Shown here piece after piece: positions 1 through 8,420 of a DNA stretch of 64,000 nucleotides. The notes beneath the pieces were generated by a model. It ran no database searches and was not told the DNA's origin. It worked only from the letters and a program-made list of their open reading frames with translations. The translations under genes were made by a program, and so were the position numbers. This DNA comes from Flavobacterium succinicans (lineage in GTDB: Bacteria > Bacteroidota > Bacteroidia > Flavobacteriales > Flavobacteriaceae), in assembly GCF_001662485.1 (NCBI RefSeq), contig NZ_JMTM01000004.1, positions 1 to 64,000 on the forward strand. Direction: 5' to 3'. Each line of letters begins with the position of its first letter. Position 1 is the stretch's first letter.

Positions 1-276
1 TAGCTTTAGCTGGAGTTATGTTAATTGATTTGAATTGCGTCCAGCTTGATTTGGAATTATTGGTCTTGCTTTCAATTGGCTCCAGCTTTAGCTGGAGTTA
101 TGTTAATTGATTTGAATTGCGTCCAGCTTGATCTGGAGTTATTGGTCTTGCTTTCAATTGGCTCTAGCTTTAGCTGGAGTTATGTTAATTGATTTGAATT
201 GCGTCCAGCTTGATTTGGAGTTATTGGTCTTGCTTTCAATTGGCTCCAGCTTTAGCTGGAGTTATGTTAATTGATT
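1..276. repeat. 82-bp tandem repeat array, about 3.3 copies visible
   Basis: Near-identical units start at about 2, 84, 166 and 248, giving an exact 82-bp period. Each unit holds a near-palindrome (CTCCAGCTTTAGCTGGAG) and a second weaker one (CCAGCTTGATTTGGA, or CTGGA in unit 2). The last unit breaks off near 276. The array begins before the window, so the total copy number is unknown. No reading frame of note runs through it. The palindrome core CTTTAG is shared with the intergenic palindromes at 281-363, 11912-12000 and 25048-25165, so the array may be an amplified form of that family. Confidence 0.9.
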
Positions 277-280
277 TCAT

Positions 281-363
281 AGGCTTTAGCCAAATAAAAG
301 CAGCTAATTCTGGCTAAAGCCTTTAAAAATTTCAAATTTAACCCCTCCAACTAAAGTTGGAGG
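281..363. repeat. Composite palindromic intergenic element (REP-like), copy 1
   Basis: Two palindromes lie close together: AGGCTTTAGCCA (281) pairs with TGGCTAAAGCCT (about 311-322), and CCTCCAACT (344) pairs with AGTTGGAGG (ending 363). The reverse complement of the whole block matches 11912-12000, including the non-palindromic linker GGGGTTAAATTTGAAA, so it is one composite repeat present in both orientations. No gene is seen between 364 and the terminator at about 516. Confidence 0.75.
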
Positions 364-515
364 CAATTATATTATAAAAAAAATACCTGAATAGTTATAA
401 AATAGTCCCTTAGTACTATAAATTGCAGCATTTGTTGAAAAGCTGTTAATAGTAGAATTAAACCAAAAATAGTTTATCGCTATTCAATACTTGGCTTCTG
501 TTGCTCGGATAGTAA

Positions 516-549
516 ACAAAAAAATGCGTACTGTTTTTGCAGCACGCAC
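516..549 (-). terminator. Rho-independent terminator of the DoxX-like gene
   Basis: Read on the minus strand, TGCGTGCTG and CAGTACGCA form a stem of about 9 bp with one mismatch around a CAAAAA loop, followed by a T run. It lies about 36 bp past the stop codon of the gene at 585-1685. Confidence 0.75.
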
Positions 550-584
550 TTCTTAAAATTTAAAACAACTTTTAGAGGAAAAAT

Positions 585-1685
585 TTAAAGTTTCAATTGA
601 TCAATATCGTTGTAATGTACTTTTTGTTTAACTACCGCTTTTGAGATAATTACGATACTAGGATTAGCTCTTTCGATGGTTTTAAGCGCAATGGCATCAC
701 AGAAATAAAAATTGAAAGTAAGTCCAAATCGTTTTTTTGCAACTTCAATTTGCTCAGGAGAGGAAGCGGTCATTCCTATTACTTTATAGCCTTTGATCAA
801 TGCTTTTTGATGTAAAGCTTCTATTTTTGCCATCCCTTCTTTGTTGGATTTGTTTAAATCGTAGGCAACAATTAGCATTAATTGTTCGTGTCTTAAAAAA
901 CGATCTTTGTAATCCTCTCCATCTTTTTCCATAGTAAAATCATGAATAGGAGGAACGTAACCTTCTTTGATTATTTTATCTTTTCTATCTACAAAAGTAG
1001 CTCCAGCTGGAATTTGCATCAGTTCTTTTTCGGTAAATTCTTTCTGAACGCCATTAACATTGTAAATAAAAATCATTTCTACTTCGCTTTTGGGTGCGTT
1101 ATCAGGAATCATCATTCCATCGTAGATGTTGTTGCCTACTTTGAACGGTCTAAAATCAATAATAGGTAAGTGATTCAAGACCCAATAACCCATAAAACAG
1201 CATAACAAATACGAAACTACTAAAATGATATTTTGAGTTTTTTTATTGAATAAGGGTTGTATTCTTTCTTGATTAAAGTAAAGAATAGTTATGAAAAATA
1301 ATAATACAATATCCTTCGTGAATGATTGCCAAGAGGTTAGTTTTAGTGCATCGCCAAAACAGCCGCAATCTTTAACTACTTCAAAATAAGCAGAGTAAAA
1401 GGTTAAAAAGGTAAATAAAATGATCAGGATGAGCAAACTCCAAATCGTGGATTTTGTATTGTATCCAATTAATAACAATACCCCCAAAACTACTTCGAGT
1501 ATGACCAAGAATAGTGCAATGGCTAAAGCAAAAGGCTCTAAGAAAGGCATGTTAAATACAGGTTCACTAAAATATTCGACTAGTTTGTAGGAGAATCCAA
1601 CTGGGTCATTGAGTTTGATTAATCCAGAAATGATAAATAGAATTCCAACGAAAAGTCGGGAAAACTGGGTAATGATGTTTTTCAT
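585..1685 (-). CDS. DoxX-like membrane protein with thioredoxin-like tail (BT_3928-like)
   Basis: 366 aa. The N-terminal ~150 residues form four hydrophobic segments of the DoxX/MauE type, with the early motif GLIKLNDPVGF and a conserved DCGCFGD pair of cysteines near residue 107. The second half is soluble and its end (VIGMTASSPEQIEVAKKRF) resembles a thioredoxin-like fold without an obvious CXXC. Proteins of this build are common in Bacteroidetes beside DUF1599 genes. The role is unproven; the family suggests membrane redox or quinone-linked chemistry. The gene follows the DUF1599 gene by 13 bp, so they are probably co-transcribed. The fold call is firm, the function is not. Confidence 0.8.
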   Translation of the reverse strand: MKNIITQFSRLFVGILFIISGLIKLNDPVGFSYKLVEYFSEPVFNMPFLEPFALAIALFLVILEVVLGVLLLIGYNTKSTIWSLLILIILFTFLTFYSAYFEVVKDCGCFGDALKLTSWQSFTKDIVLLFFITILYFNQERIQPLFNKKTQNIILVVSYLLCCFMGYWVLNHLPIIDFRPFKVGNNIYDGMMIPDNAPKSEVEMIFIYNVNGVQKEFTEKELMQIPAGATFVDRKDKIIKEGYVPPIHDFTMEKDGEDYKDRFLRHEQLMLIVAYDLNKSNKEGMAKIEALHQKALIKGYKVIGMTASSPEQIEVAKKRFGLTFNFYFCDAIALKTIERANPSIVIISKAVVKQKVHYNDIDQLKL

Positions 1686-1698
1686 AGCTAAAGATGAT

Positions 1699-2247
1699 TT
1701 ATTTTTTTAAATGAAATTGCATTAAAATTAGGGCAAAAACGGCATAGTTGATCATGTCTTGGTAATTGGCGTCTATCCCTTCAGAAACTAATGTTTTGCC
1801 TTTATTGTCTTCAATTTGTTTCACTCGGAGTAGTTTTTGTAAAATCAAATCGGTAAGTGAACTCACTCGCATTTCGCGCCAAGCTTCGCCGTAATCGTGA
1901 TTTTTGGCTTCCATTAAGGTTTTGGTCAGCTCGATTTTGGTATCGTACCAAGTGGTAGCAGCGGTTACATCCATGTCAGGTTGATCAACCACTCCCAATT
2001 CAAGCTGAATCAACGCCATAATCGAATAATTGATGATGCCGATAAATTCACCCGTTTCGTCTTCGTCTACTTTTCGGATCTCGTTTTCTTGTAAACTGCG
2101 AATACGTTGTGCTTTGATAAATATTTGGTCGGTAAGCGAAGGCAATCTCAATATGCGCCAAGCACTTCCGTAATCTTTCATTTTGTTGACGAATAATTGC
2201 CTACAAATGGCTATAACTGCATCGTATTCTTGTGAAGTATTCTTCAT
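1699..2247 (-). CDS. DUF1599 domain-containing protein
   Basis: 182 aa from the ATG at 2247 (MKNTSQEYDAV). A longer in-frame start at 2325 adds 26 residues without family character and would run into the folP leader, so the shorter start is preferred. The protein contains two related halves, each with a KNHDYGEAWREMR / KMKDYGSAWRILR type motif followed by SLTDLILQK or SLTDQIFIK, typical of DUF1599 (nucleotide-modification-associated domain 1). Biochemical role unknown; by family inference it may act on nucleotides. It is divergent from folP across 89 bp and is followed by the DoxX-like gene. Confidence 0.88.
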   Translation of the reverse strand: MKNTSQEYDAVIAICRQLFVNKMKDYGSAWRILRLPSLTDQIFIKAQRIRSLQENEIRKVDEDETGEFIGIINYSIMALIQLELGVVDQPDMDVTAATTWYDTKIELTKTLMEAKNHDYGEAWREMRVSSLTDLILQKLLRVKQIEDNKGKTLVSEGIDANYQDMINYAVFALILMQFHLKK

Positions 2248-2336
2248 TATTGGTGTATATTTGTATTCTGATTGCTCCAAAAATAAGCTATTTTTTTGGA
2301 ATCGTTTACCAAATTTATTCAACAATCAACAAAATC

Positions 2337-3164
2337 ATGACAATCAATTGCAACGGACAATTAATAGACGTATCTACACCCAAAGTAATGGGTATTTTGA
2401 ATGTTACGCCCGACTCTTTTTTTGATGGAGCTCGTTATACTAATGAGCGTGAAATTTTACTTAGAGTAGAACAAATGCTTGCTGATGGTGCTACTTTTAT
2501 TGATGTGGGTGGTTATTCTACTAAGCCCAATGCAGCGGAGGTTTCGGTTCAAGAAGAAAAGGCTAGAACGATACCTGTGGTGACTTCAATAATGCATCAT
2601 TTTCCTGAAGCAATCCTGTCAATTGATACGTTTAGAAGTGATGTAGCACAATTGTGTTTGGATCAAGGTGCGGCTATAGTAAATGATATTTCGGCTGGAT
2701 TTTTGGATCCGTTGATGTTGAAAATTGTAGCCAATTATCAAGTGCCTTACATCATGATGCACATGAAGGGAACACCACAAACAATGACTACACTCACCCA
2801 ATATGATGATTTGGTCAAAGAAATGTTGTATTACTTTTCCGAACGAATTGCAGCCGCACGAAGCTTGGGGATATCCGATTTGATAGTGGATCCAGGTTTT
2901 GGATTTGCTAAAACTATCGACCAAAATTTTGAGTTGTTACATCATTTGGAACTTTTTAAATCATTAGAATTACCAGTTTTAGCAGGTGTTTCTAGAAAAT
3001 CAATGATTCACAAAACACTAGAAATTAAACCTGAAGAAGCCTTAAACGGTACTACTGTTTTGAATACGCTCGCCTTAGAAAAAGGAGCTACAATTTTGAG
3101 AGTTCACGATGTGAAAGAAGCAGTAGAAACAATTAGGTTATGGGAAAAAGTAGCATTAAAATAA
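2337..3164 (+). CDS. folP: Dihydropteroate synthase
   Basis: 275 aa. Condenses 6-hydroxymethyl-dihydropterin diphosphate with p-aminobenzoate in cytoplasmic folate synthesis; target of sulfonamides. Motifs in order: GILNVTPDSFFDG near the N-terminus, FIDVGGYSTKP, SIDTFRSDVA, INDISAG, MMHMKGTPQTM, DPGFGFAKT and LAGVSRKSMI, all expected for the TIM-barrel enzyme. The ATG at 2337 gives the usual length; an upstream in-frame ATG at 2232 overlaps the divergent DUF1599 gene and adds 35 non-family residues. It is followed after 5 bp by a small lipoprotein gene. Confidence 0.96.
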   Translation: MTINCNGQLIDVSTPKVMGILNVTPDSFFDGARYTNEREILLRVEQMLADGATFIDVGGYSTKPNAAEVSVQEEKARTIPVVTSIMHHFPEAILSIDTFRSDVAQLCLDQGAAIVNDISAGFLDPLMLKIVANYQVPYIMMHMKGTPQTMTTLTQYDDLVKEMLYYFSERIAAARSLGISDLIVDPGFGFAKTIDQNFELLHHLELFKSLELPVLAGVSRKSMIHKTLEIKPEEALNGTTVLNTLALEKGATILRVHDVKEAVETIRLWEKVALK

Positions 3165-3169
3165 GAAAG

Positions 3170-3802
3170 ATGAAATCAATTATTATAGGTTTTTTGGCGC
3201 TGTTTTTAGTAGCTTGCGAAGGAAAAAAAGAAATTCAATTGCCTAAGTCGAATCAATCCTTGATTACGACAATCGGGGAACATTCACCTATTTATATTTT
3301 CTTTACCTTAAAGGGAAAAGATACCCTTGCCGAATTGAATAGGAACAATACGATTAGTTCAACTCATTGGGTGTTCAATATCGATAAACGATTGCCTCTC
3401 CGTTTGGTGATGCCTCAAGTGATGAAAATGCAAGCCAAGAAAGAGAAAAGCATGCACAAAAGCGAAACTTCCGAAAACTATTTTTCGTATGCGGATAGCC
3501 TTCACAAAAACTTGGCTTTTGTTTCGTTTACGAATGTGACTTATAAAATGGAGCGGCCGAAGTCTGGAATAATAATTCTTTTTACCTCAAAACATAGCGT
3601 AATGGTGGAGGGTAAAGCACTTGATAAAGATGCTCTACAAGAGTATTTGCATCAATTGCCAAGCGACAAAACGAGAACCTTCTATTATGGTTTTCCAAAA
3701 GAAAGTAGTTTTGATAGTTACTTACAACATCAAATCTTTATAAGAGGCTTGCAGTTTGCAGGTTTTGACCCTAATTCCCCTCGACAAGAATTCATTTTTT
3801 AA
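3170..3802 (+). CDS. Putative lipoprotein of unknown function
   Basis: 210 aa from the ATG at 3170, five bases after folP and preceded by a purine-rich AAGAAAG. An upstream start at 3140 would overlap folP and push the signal peptide inward. The N-terminus has a lysine, a hydrophobic stretch and a lipobox (LFLVAC), so it is probably a lipoprotein of the cell envelope. The rest is polar and rich in lysine, with no catalytic motif I recognise. Its position suggests co-transcription with folP but not a folate role. Confidence 0.72.
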   Translation: MKSIIIGFLALFLVACEGKKEIQLPKSNQSLITTIGEHSPIYIFFTLKGKDTLAELNRNNTISSTHWVFNIDKRLPLRLVMPQVMKMQAKKEKSMHKSETSENYFSYADSLHKNLAFVSFTNVTYKMERPKSGIIILFTSKHSVMVEGKALDKDALQEYLHQLPSDKTRTFYYGFPKESSFDSYLQHQIFIRGLQFAGFDPNSPRQEFIF

Positions 3803-3842
3803 GAACAAATGTAAGGAAGTAATAAGCTCTTACTTTTGAGGT

Positions 3843-4316
3843 TTATTGATGATGATAAGGCTCATTGCGTAAAATAGTGAATCCACGATATAATTGTTCA
3901 ATAAAAAATAAGCGAACCATTTGATGGGAAAAGGTCATTAATGAAAGGGAAATTTTACCTTGCGCTTTGGCGTAAACCGTATCCGAAAAACCATAAGGCC
4001 CACCAATTACAAAAACTAAGGTTTTGATTCCTGAATTCATTTTTTTTTGCAATTCGGTTGAGAAACCCACACTAGAAAAGGTTTTTCCATTTTCGTCTAG
4101 TAAAATTAACTGATCGGTAGGTGTGATTTTCGAAAGTATTAATTCGCCTTCTTTTTCTTTTTGCTGACTTTCGGACAAGTTTTTTACATTCTTAATATCA
4201 GGAATGATTTCCAATTCAAACTTGATGTAAAACGACAATCGCTTAGTGTAATCATCGATTAAGGTTTGCAGCGCTTTATTGTCGGTTTTGCCAATGGCAA
4301 TCAATTTGATATTCAT
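3843..4316 (-). CDS. rlmH: 23S rRNA (pseudouridine1915-N3)-methyltransferase
   Basis: 157 aa from the ATG at 4316 (MNIKLIAIGK); the start at 4340 adds eight residues absent from the family. SPOUT-class methyltransferase that methylates pseudouridine 1915 in helix 69 of 23S rRNA. Seen: the SAM-binding knot region FVIGGPYGFSD and the C-terminal SLSLMTFSHQMVRLFFIEQL followed by the terminal ILRNEPYHH, both diagnostic. Length matches the family. It converges on the folP-lipoprotein pair. Confidence 0.95.
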   Translation of the reverse strand: MNIKLIAIGKTDNKALQTLIDDYTKRLSFYIKFELEIIPDIKNVKNLSESQQKEKEGELILSKITPTDQLILLDENGKTFSSVGFSTELQKKMNSGIKTLVFVIGGPYGFSDTVYAKAQGKISLSLMTFSHQMVRLFFIEQLYRGFTILRNEPYHHQ

Positions 4317-4437
4317 AGGATACAGCTTAACAAAGCGCAAAAGTACCGCAATGGATTGAATTATCGAAAAGATAGGCGCTAGAATTTGACTGAGCTTGGA
4401 AAAACTATAAACGGATTCAGCATTCTTGCAGACTGTT

Positions 4438-4797
4438 TTATTTGGTCATTTTAAGTTTTGTGGCTTTTTCGCCCCAATCATTTAGTTGTTCTAGAATGGG
4501 TTGTAATGATGCGCCCAGCTTAGTCAAAGCATATTCTACACGGGGAGGCATTTCTGGATAAATAGTCCTAGTAATAAGTCCATCGGCTTCTAACTCTCTC
4601 AAATGTTGGGTAAGCATTTTTTCGCTTATTTGAGGTATAGCTTTTTTAAATTCGCCAAATCTATAACAACCTTCAGTCATCTTCCAAAGGATGGCGGGTT
4701 TCCAACGTTTCCCCATTAAGGATAAGGCATATATGAATGGGCATGCTGTTTCTAATGCAAGTTCATTCTCTAAATTGACTGAATTTTCTTTTCTCAT
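4438..4797 (-). CDS. HxlR-family winged-helix transcriptional regulator
   Basis: 119 aa. Family marks: CPFIYALSLMGKRWKPAILW near the N-terminus, GCYRFGEFKKAIPQISEKML as the recognition region, and PRVEYALTKLGASL as the wing. HxlR regulators bind DNA as dimers and often control a divergent oxidoreductase gene. Here the divergent neighbour is the NAD(P)-binding protein at 4907, and the 109-bp space between them carries repeated TTGGTAACTAC sequences. The cysteine near the N-terminus could sense redox or electrophiles, as in some relatives; that is inference. Confidence 0.93.
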   Translation of the reverse strand: MRKENSVNLENELALETACPFIYALSLMGKRWKPAILWKMTEGCYRFGEFKKAIPQISEKMLTQHLRELEADGLITRTIYPEMPPRVEYALTKLGASLQPILEQLNDWGEKATKLKMTK

Positions 4798-4814
4798 ATT
4801 GCTATACTTACTTT

Positions 4815-4860
4815 TTGGTAACTACCCTACAATTTGGTAACTACTTGCAAAAGTAACTAT
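4815..4860. promoter_or_regulatory. Direct-repeat operator candidate for the HxlR regulator
   Basis: TTGGTAACTAC occurs at 4815-4825 and again at 4834-4844, exactly 19 bp apart, with a weaker AGTAACTAT at 4852-4860. The repeats sit just upstream of and inside the promoter of the gene at 4907 and in the leader of the regulator gene, as expected for an autoregulated divergent control region. Confidence 0.6.
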
Positions 4861-4875
4861 ACCTTTCTAGTTTTG
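4845..4875 (+). promoter_or_regulatory. Bacteroidetes-type promoter for the oxidoreductase at 4907
   Basis: A -33 TTG at 4845-4847 is separated by 20 bp from a -7 box TAGTTTTG (4868-4875) that fits TAnnTTTG. The predicted transcript would begin about 25 bp before the ATG. The third operator half-repeat lies between the two boxes. Confidence 0.55.
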
Positions 4876-4906
4876 CAACTCGTTTATTAATTAAATAAAA
4901 AAGAGT

Positions 4907-5509
4907 ATGAATATTAGTTTTGTCGGTGCTGGAAATGTAGCATCAAGTTTAGGAAATTTATTTACAAATGCTGGGCATATTGTAAAATTTGGAACTCAAA
5001 ATCCTGTTGGTGAGCAATTATCTGTTGCAGCAGCGATTTCTTTTGGGGAAGTAGTTTTTTTTGCAATTCCTTATGCCGCAATGCGTGAAGTTTTGACTTT
5101 AAATAAGGAAAATTTAAAAGGCAAAATTGTTGTTGATAGTACCAATGCCATCAATTTAGCCGATTGGTCTCCTTTATTTTTGGGAGAAGATAGTGGGGGT
5201 GAACAAACCGCGAGTTTATTACCTGAAAGTAAAGTGGTAAAAGCATTTAATACTATTTTTGCAGATATAATGAAAGCGGATAAGCAACAATTTGAAGGAC
5301 AAAAGGTAACTGCTTTTATAGCATCCGACGATACAGATGCGGCTTTGACTATACAAAAACTTGCTGATGATGCTGGTTTTAATGGTTGTATTGTGGGAGG
5401 AATAAAAAATGCCCGTCATTTGGAAGCAATGGCTCATCTCAATATTGCCATTGCTCTTGCCGGCGGTGGAACAGATGCGGGTTTTGTTTATTTTCAACGT
5501 AAGTCGTAA
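4907..5509 (+). CDS. NADPH-dependent F420-reductase-like oxidoreductase
   Basis: 200 aa, a single Rossmann domain. The N-terminal FVGAGNVASSLG is the dinucleotide-binding loop; VVFFAIPYAAMREV and IVVDSTNAINLADW follow the order seen in the F420_oxidored family. KAFNTIFADIM and GGIKNARHLEAMAHLNIAIA complete the fold. Bacteroidetes members probably use NADPH and not F420; the substrate is unknown. It is divergent from the HxlR regulator, which likely controls it, and its stop overlaps the start of the next gene by one base. Confidence 0.85.
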   Translation: MNISFVGAGNVASSLGNLFTNAGHIVKFGTQNPVGEQLSVAAAISFGEVVFFAIPYAAMREVLTLNKENLKGKIVVDSTNAINLADWSPLFLGEDSGGEQTASLLPESKVVKAFNTIFADIMKADKQQFEGQKVTAFIASDDTDAALTIQKLADDAGFNGCIVGGIKNARHLEAMAHLNIAIALAGGGTDAGFVYFQRKS

Positions 5510-5916
5510 TGAAATTTTTACTACCTTTTTTAGGTCTAATTTTTTATCATCTCACTATGGCTCAACAACCCACAATGCAAGTTTGGACAACTGCTTGGCA
5601 CAAGGCCGATGCTCCAACTTTTAAAAATGTATACTCAAAAAACGCTTTAATTTTTCCACCCAACAAGCCGACGGTTCAAGGTAATGAAAATATTTTGGAC
5701 TTTATGAAAGGTGGTTTAGGCAAAGTCGATGTTTTTTTTGAGGCAGAAAATAGAGTTATTAGCGAAAACTTAGCTTTTGAGCATGGCGTTTTTAAGGATG
5801 TCGAATTGTCTACCCAAAAAGTTATTGGCGAAGGTAATTATTCAGTAACTTGGATTTTAGAAAATTCAGTTTGGAAAATTCAATGCCATACTTGGTCTAT
5901 GCCTGTAAAGTTTTAA
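5509..5916 (+). CDS. Exported SnoaL/NTF2-like protein
   Basis: 135 aa. The N-terminus (MKFLLPFLGLIFYHLTMAQQ) is a plausible signal peptide. The mature part reads as a small cone-shaped NTF2-like (DUF4440/SnoaL) fold: a helix ending in NVYSKNALIFPP, then strands with VITWILENSVWKIQCHTW-like spacing near the end. No catalytic residues can be assigned. The TAATG overlap makes it part of the transcript of the upstream oxidoreductase, so it probably belongs to the same HxlR-controlled response. Confidence 0.75.
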   Translation: MKFLLPFLGLIFYHLTMAQQPTMQVWTTAWHKADAPTFKNVYSKNALIFPPNKPTVQGNENILDFMKGGLGKVDVFFEAENRVISENLAFEHGVFKDVELSTQKVIGEGNYSVTWILENSVWKIQCHTWSMPVKF

Positions 5917-5936
5917 GTTGCTACAAAAAAAATAAG

Positions 5937-5970
5937 CCACTTGTATGTAAAATGTCAAGTGGTTTTTTTT
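5937..5970 (+). terminator. Rho-independent terminator
   Basis: CCACTTG (5937-5943) pairs with CAAGTGG (5956-5962) and is followed by eight T. It lies 20 bp past the stop of the SnoaL-like gene and ends that two-gene unit. Confidence 0.85.
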
Positions 5971-6020
5971 GTGTAGTAATCTTTAAAAAAAAAAATGGGA
6001 TATTCTGTTTAAAAAAATTA

Positions 6021-6314
6021 TTAATTATGATATCCAGAGATACTTATCAAACCTAAATATATTATATAAAAAGCAATGATAATCGACACAATGTAATATA
6101 AAATGATTAGCAATATTTTGCTAAATAAAGGTTTATTTATACGCCAAAGAGGATAACTGCATGGGATAAATAATAGTATATAAACAATAAAAAAAAGATC
6201 ATCGCTATCACTGGGAATATGTTGACTATTTTTTGATTCTTCTAAATAGATAACAAATAAATATAGGAAAGACCCTAAAATGGGATAAAGCAAAGAAACT
6301 GTTTTCTTATTCAT
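6021..6314 (-). CDS. Small membrane protein of unknown function
   Basis: 97 aa from the ATG at 6314; an upstream start at 6356 adds a polar stretch and is less likely. Three hydrophobic segments are visible (SLLYPILGSFLYLFVIYL, FFIVYILLFIPC, and a C-terminal IIAFYIIYLGLIS). No recognisable family. It stands alone between a terminator and the isochorismatase gene. Whether it is expressed is uncertain. Confidence 0.5.
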   Translation of the reverse strand: MNKKTVSLLYPILGSFLYLFVIYLEESKNSQHIPSDSDDLFFIVYILLFIPCSYPLWRINKPLFSKILLIILYYIVSIIIAFYIIYLGLISISGYHN

Positions 6315-6470
6315 GATTTCAATATTTATTGTAAGACTATTCGTTATTTTAGTCATTTCTTAGCATAAATTTCTTGTTGCTTTTTTACAAACTTTATCAT
6401 TACTGTATCTGCCTTTTTGTGCCTTGGCTAGATCTATTTCACTCAAAGGGTTGTTGTGCGTCTACTTTTC

Positions 6471-7052
6471 TTATTTTATGGAATTTATTTTTTGTTTTAA
6501 AAAGTCAGTACTTACAAGGGTAGCAAACTCGCCATTTAGACTAGCTAAAGCGGTTTCGTGAATTAATTCTGCTGAAAAATTTTGACCATCAATTCCTTTT
6601 TTATTAAAGGTCGCTGTGGCATCAGTTACTAAAAAAGTGTCAAATCCAAAATTCCCTGCCATTCTTGTTGTAGTGGATACACAATGATCAGTTGTTAAGC
6701 CCACAATTACAAGCTTGGTTATTTTGTTGTTATCAAGTTGCTCCTTTAAATTGGTGCCAATAAAAGCACTATTTACGTTTTTTTTGATTATGGCTTCTCC
6801 TGCAGCTGGTTTTACAACATCTTTAAACTCATTTCCTTCGTTGTTTTCATTTAGTAAGGATGTAGGTATAGAAGAACAATGTTGGATATGAAAAATTGGA
6901 AGTTGATGCTCTCTCCAAAGTTGTAAAAGTTCTCCAGCCTTATTTTCTGCATCAAGATTGTTTCTCTGTCCGCCCCAATATGCAACATTGTCAAAACCTT
7001 TTTGAATGTCTATTAAAAGTAGTGCAGGCTTGTCTGATTTTGTAATACTCAT
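6471..7052 (-). CDS. Isochorismatase-like cysteine hydrolase
   Basis: 193 aa from the ATG at 7052 (MSITKSDKPALLL); the 7118 start adds 22 lysine/asparagine-rich residues not seen in the family. The catalytic triad of the fold is visible: Asp in LLLIDIQKGF, Lys in EAIIKKNVNSAF, and Cys in LTTDHCVSTT. The cis-peptide VGLTTDHCV region is also typical. Substrate unknown; relatives hydrolyse nicotinamide, N-carbamoyl compounds or isochorismate. It is followed 3' only by a small membrane protein, and its upstream 316 bp is non-coding. Confidence 0.9.
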   Translation of the reverse strand: MSITKSDKPALLLIDIQKGFDNVAYWGGQRNNLDAENKAGELLQLWREHQLPIFHIQHCSSIPTSLLNENNEGNEFKDVVKPAAGEAIIKKNVNSAFIGTNLKEQLDNNKITKLVIVGLTTDHCVSTTTRMAGNFGFDTFLVTDATATFNKKGIDGQNFSAELIHETALASLNGEFATLVSTDFLKQKINSIK

Positions 7053-7368
7053 TTTTCTTTTTTTTTTTTCGTTTTCAATTTTTATGTTGGCTCTTGAGTT
7101 CTGAAAATTGACGCACAACGTCAGTCAAAACTTGTGTCTATTGTTTTTTCAAAAGTAGTTAAAATGGAGTGGCATACGCTAAAAGAACAAAACAACTTAC
7201 TGTCAGCACATTAATTTTTTTTCCAAAAAAAAAAGACAAAAGTCTTTTTGCTATTCTTAATTAAAACTATACAACAATTCAACATTCCAAAAAATAGTTC
7301 GGCACTATTCAATACAGTTTATAATATTTGTACAGTGTAGCCTATGAAACTTTGGGTTAATGCCTTTT

Positions 7369-8064
7369 TTATTTTTGTAGTGCAAGTTTTACGGCATGCT
7401 CGGCGTGTAATCTTGTGGTTTCAAATAATTCAACTTTTATATCACAGGGTTTAATTAAAAGTTCAATTTCTGTACAACCTGAGATTATACCTTCTGCACC
7501 TTCTGCGATTAATTTGTCTATAATTTCTAAAATTTTTTGTTTTGATTTATTGCTGATGATCCCTTTTACTAGCTCTTCATAAATTATTTTGTGTATTTCG
7601 TTTCTGTCTTTTTCGTTCGGAATAATAGTATCAATATCAAACTTAGATTTAAAACGATTTCTTAAAAAGTCGCCTTCCATAGAAAACTTTGTAGCAATTA
7701 ACCCCACTTTTTTTAATGATTTTCGTTGTATTTCTTCAGAAGTGGAGTCCACAATATGCAAAAGCGGGATAGTTATATTTTGCTGAATAGTGTCGGCCAC
7801 TTTGTGCATGGTATTGGTACAAAGCAAAATAAAATCTGCGCCACCTCTTTCAAGACTTTGTGCTGCATTTACCATCTTACTAGATAATTCTTCCCAATTG
7901 TTTTGATGTTGTAGGTTCGCAATTTCAGCAAAATCAAAAGAATAGAGCAAACTTTGGCAAGAATGCACTCCGCCCAAAGCGTGTTGCACTTTTTTATTTA
8001 TAATTTGATAATACAAATCTGAACTTTCCCAAGACATTCCACCGATTAATCCAATAGTTTTCAT
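7369..8064 (-). CDS. Aspartate/glutamate racemase family protein
   Basis: 231 aa. Begins MKTIGLIGGMSWESS, the standard start of the amino-acid racemase family. The two catalytic cysteines are seen in LLCTNTMHK and ISGCTEIELL, so a cofactor-independent two-base racemase is likely. Relatives act on aspartate or glutamate; specificity cannot be read. The gene starts 3 bp after the DHCW cupin and probably shares its transcript. Confidence 0.93.
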   Translation of the reverse strand: MKTIGLIGGMSWESSDLYYQIINKKVQHALGGVHSCQSLLYSFDFAEIANLQHQNNWEELSSKMVNAAQSLERGGADFILLCTNTMHKVADTIQQNITIPLLHIVDSTSEEIQRKSLKKVGLIATKFSMEGDFLRNRFKSKFDIDTIIPNEKDRNEIHKIIYEELVKGIISNKSKQKILEIIDKLIAEGAEGIISGCTEIELLIKPCDIKVELFETTRLHAEHAVKLALQK

Positions 8065-8067
8065 GTT

Positions 8068-8409
8068 TTAATTCTTTAAAAAATCACCGTCAATAATTAA
8101 AAGTTTTACGCCATTTTTTGCAATAGAACGATGCGAACTCAAGTTATCAGAAACCACGTAAGTTGTTCCTTTACGCAATGAAAACGTTTCACCATTTTCG
8201 AGTTCGCTTTGAAATTCGCCTTCTAAGCAATGAACAATATGCCCTTTTTGGCACCAATGATCTGCTACATATCCTGCTGAATATTCAACTATTCGAATCC
8301 TTAAGTTATCCAATTGCAAAGTCTGCCAAAAGGAAGTTCCTGTTTCTCCTGGATGCTCCGTTTTAGTGATGGTGTCCCAATCGATGGTTTGAAATGAAAT
8401 GTTGCTCAT
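8068..8409 (-). CDS. DHCW-motif cupin protein
   Basis: 113 aa, a single cupin barrel. The name-giving motif appears as DHWCQKGHIVHCLEG (here D-H-W-C), followed by the second cupin motif GTTYVVSDNLSSHRS. Histidines at these points could bind a metal. Function unknown. It lies 11 bp after the AraC regulator and 3 bp before the racemase, suggesting one transcript from the regulator onward. Confidence 0.88.
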   Translation of the reverse strand: MSNISFQTIDWDTITKTEHPGETGTSFWQTLQLDNLRIRIVEYSAGYVADHWCQKGHIVHCLEGEFQSELENGETFSLRKGTTYVVSDNLSSHRSIAKNGVKLLIIDGDFLKN

Positions 8410-8420
8410 AGGTGTATTGG

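Noticed and set aside
1-276. CRISPR array
   Set aside because: The 82-bp units are almost identical throughout with no unique spacers, and no cas genes are near.
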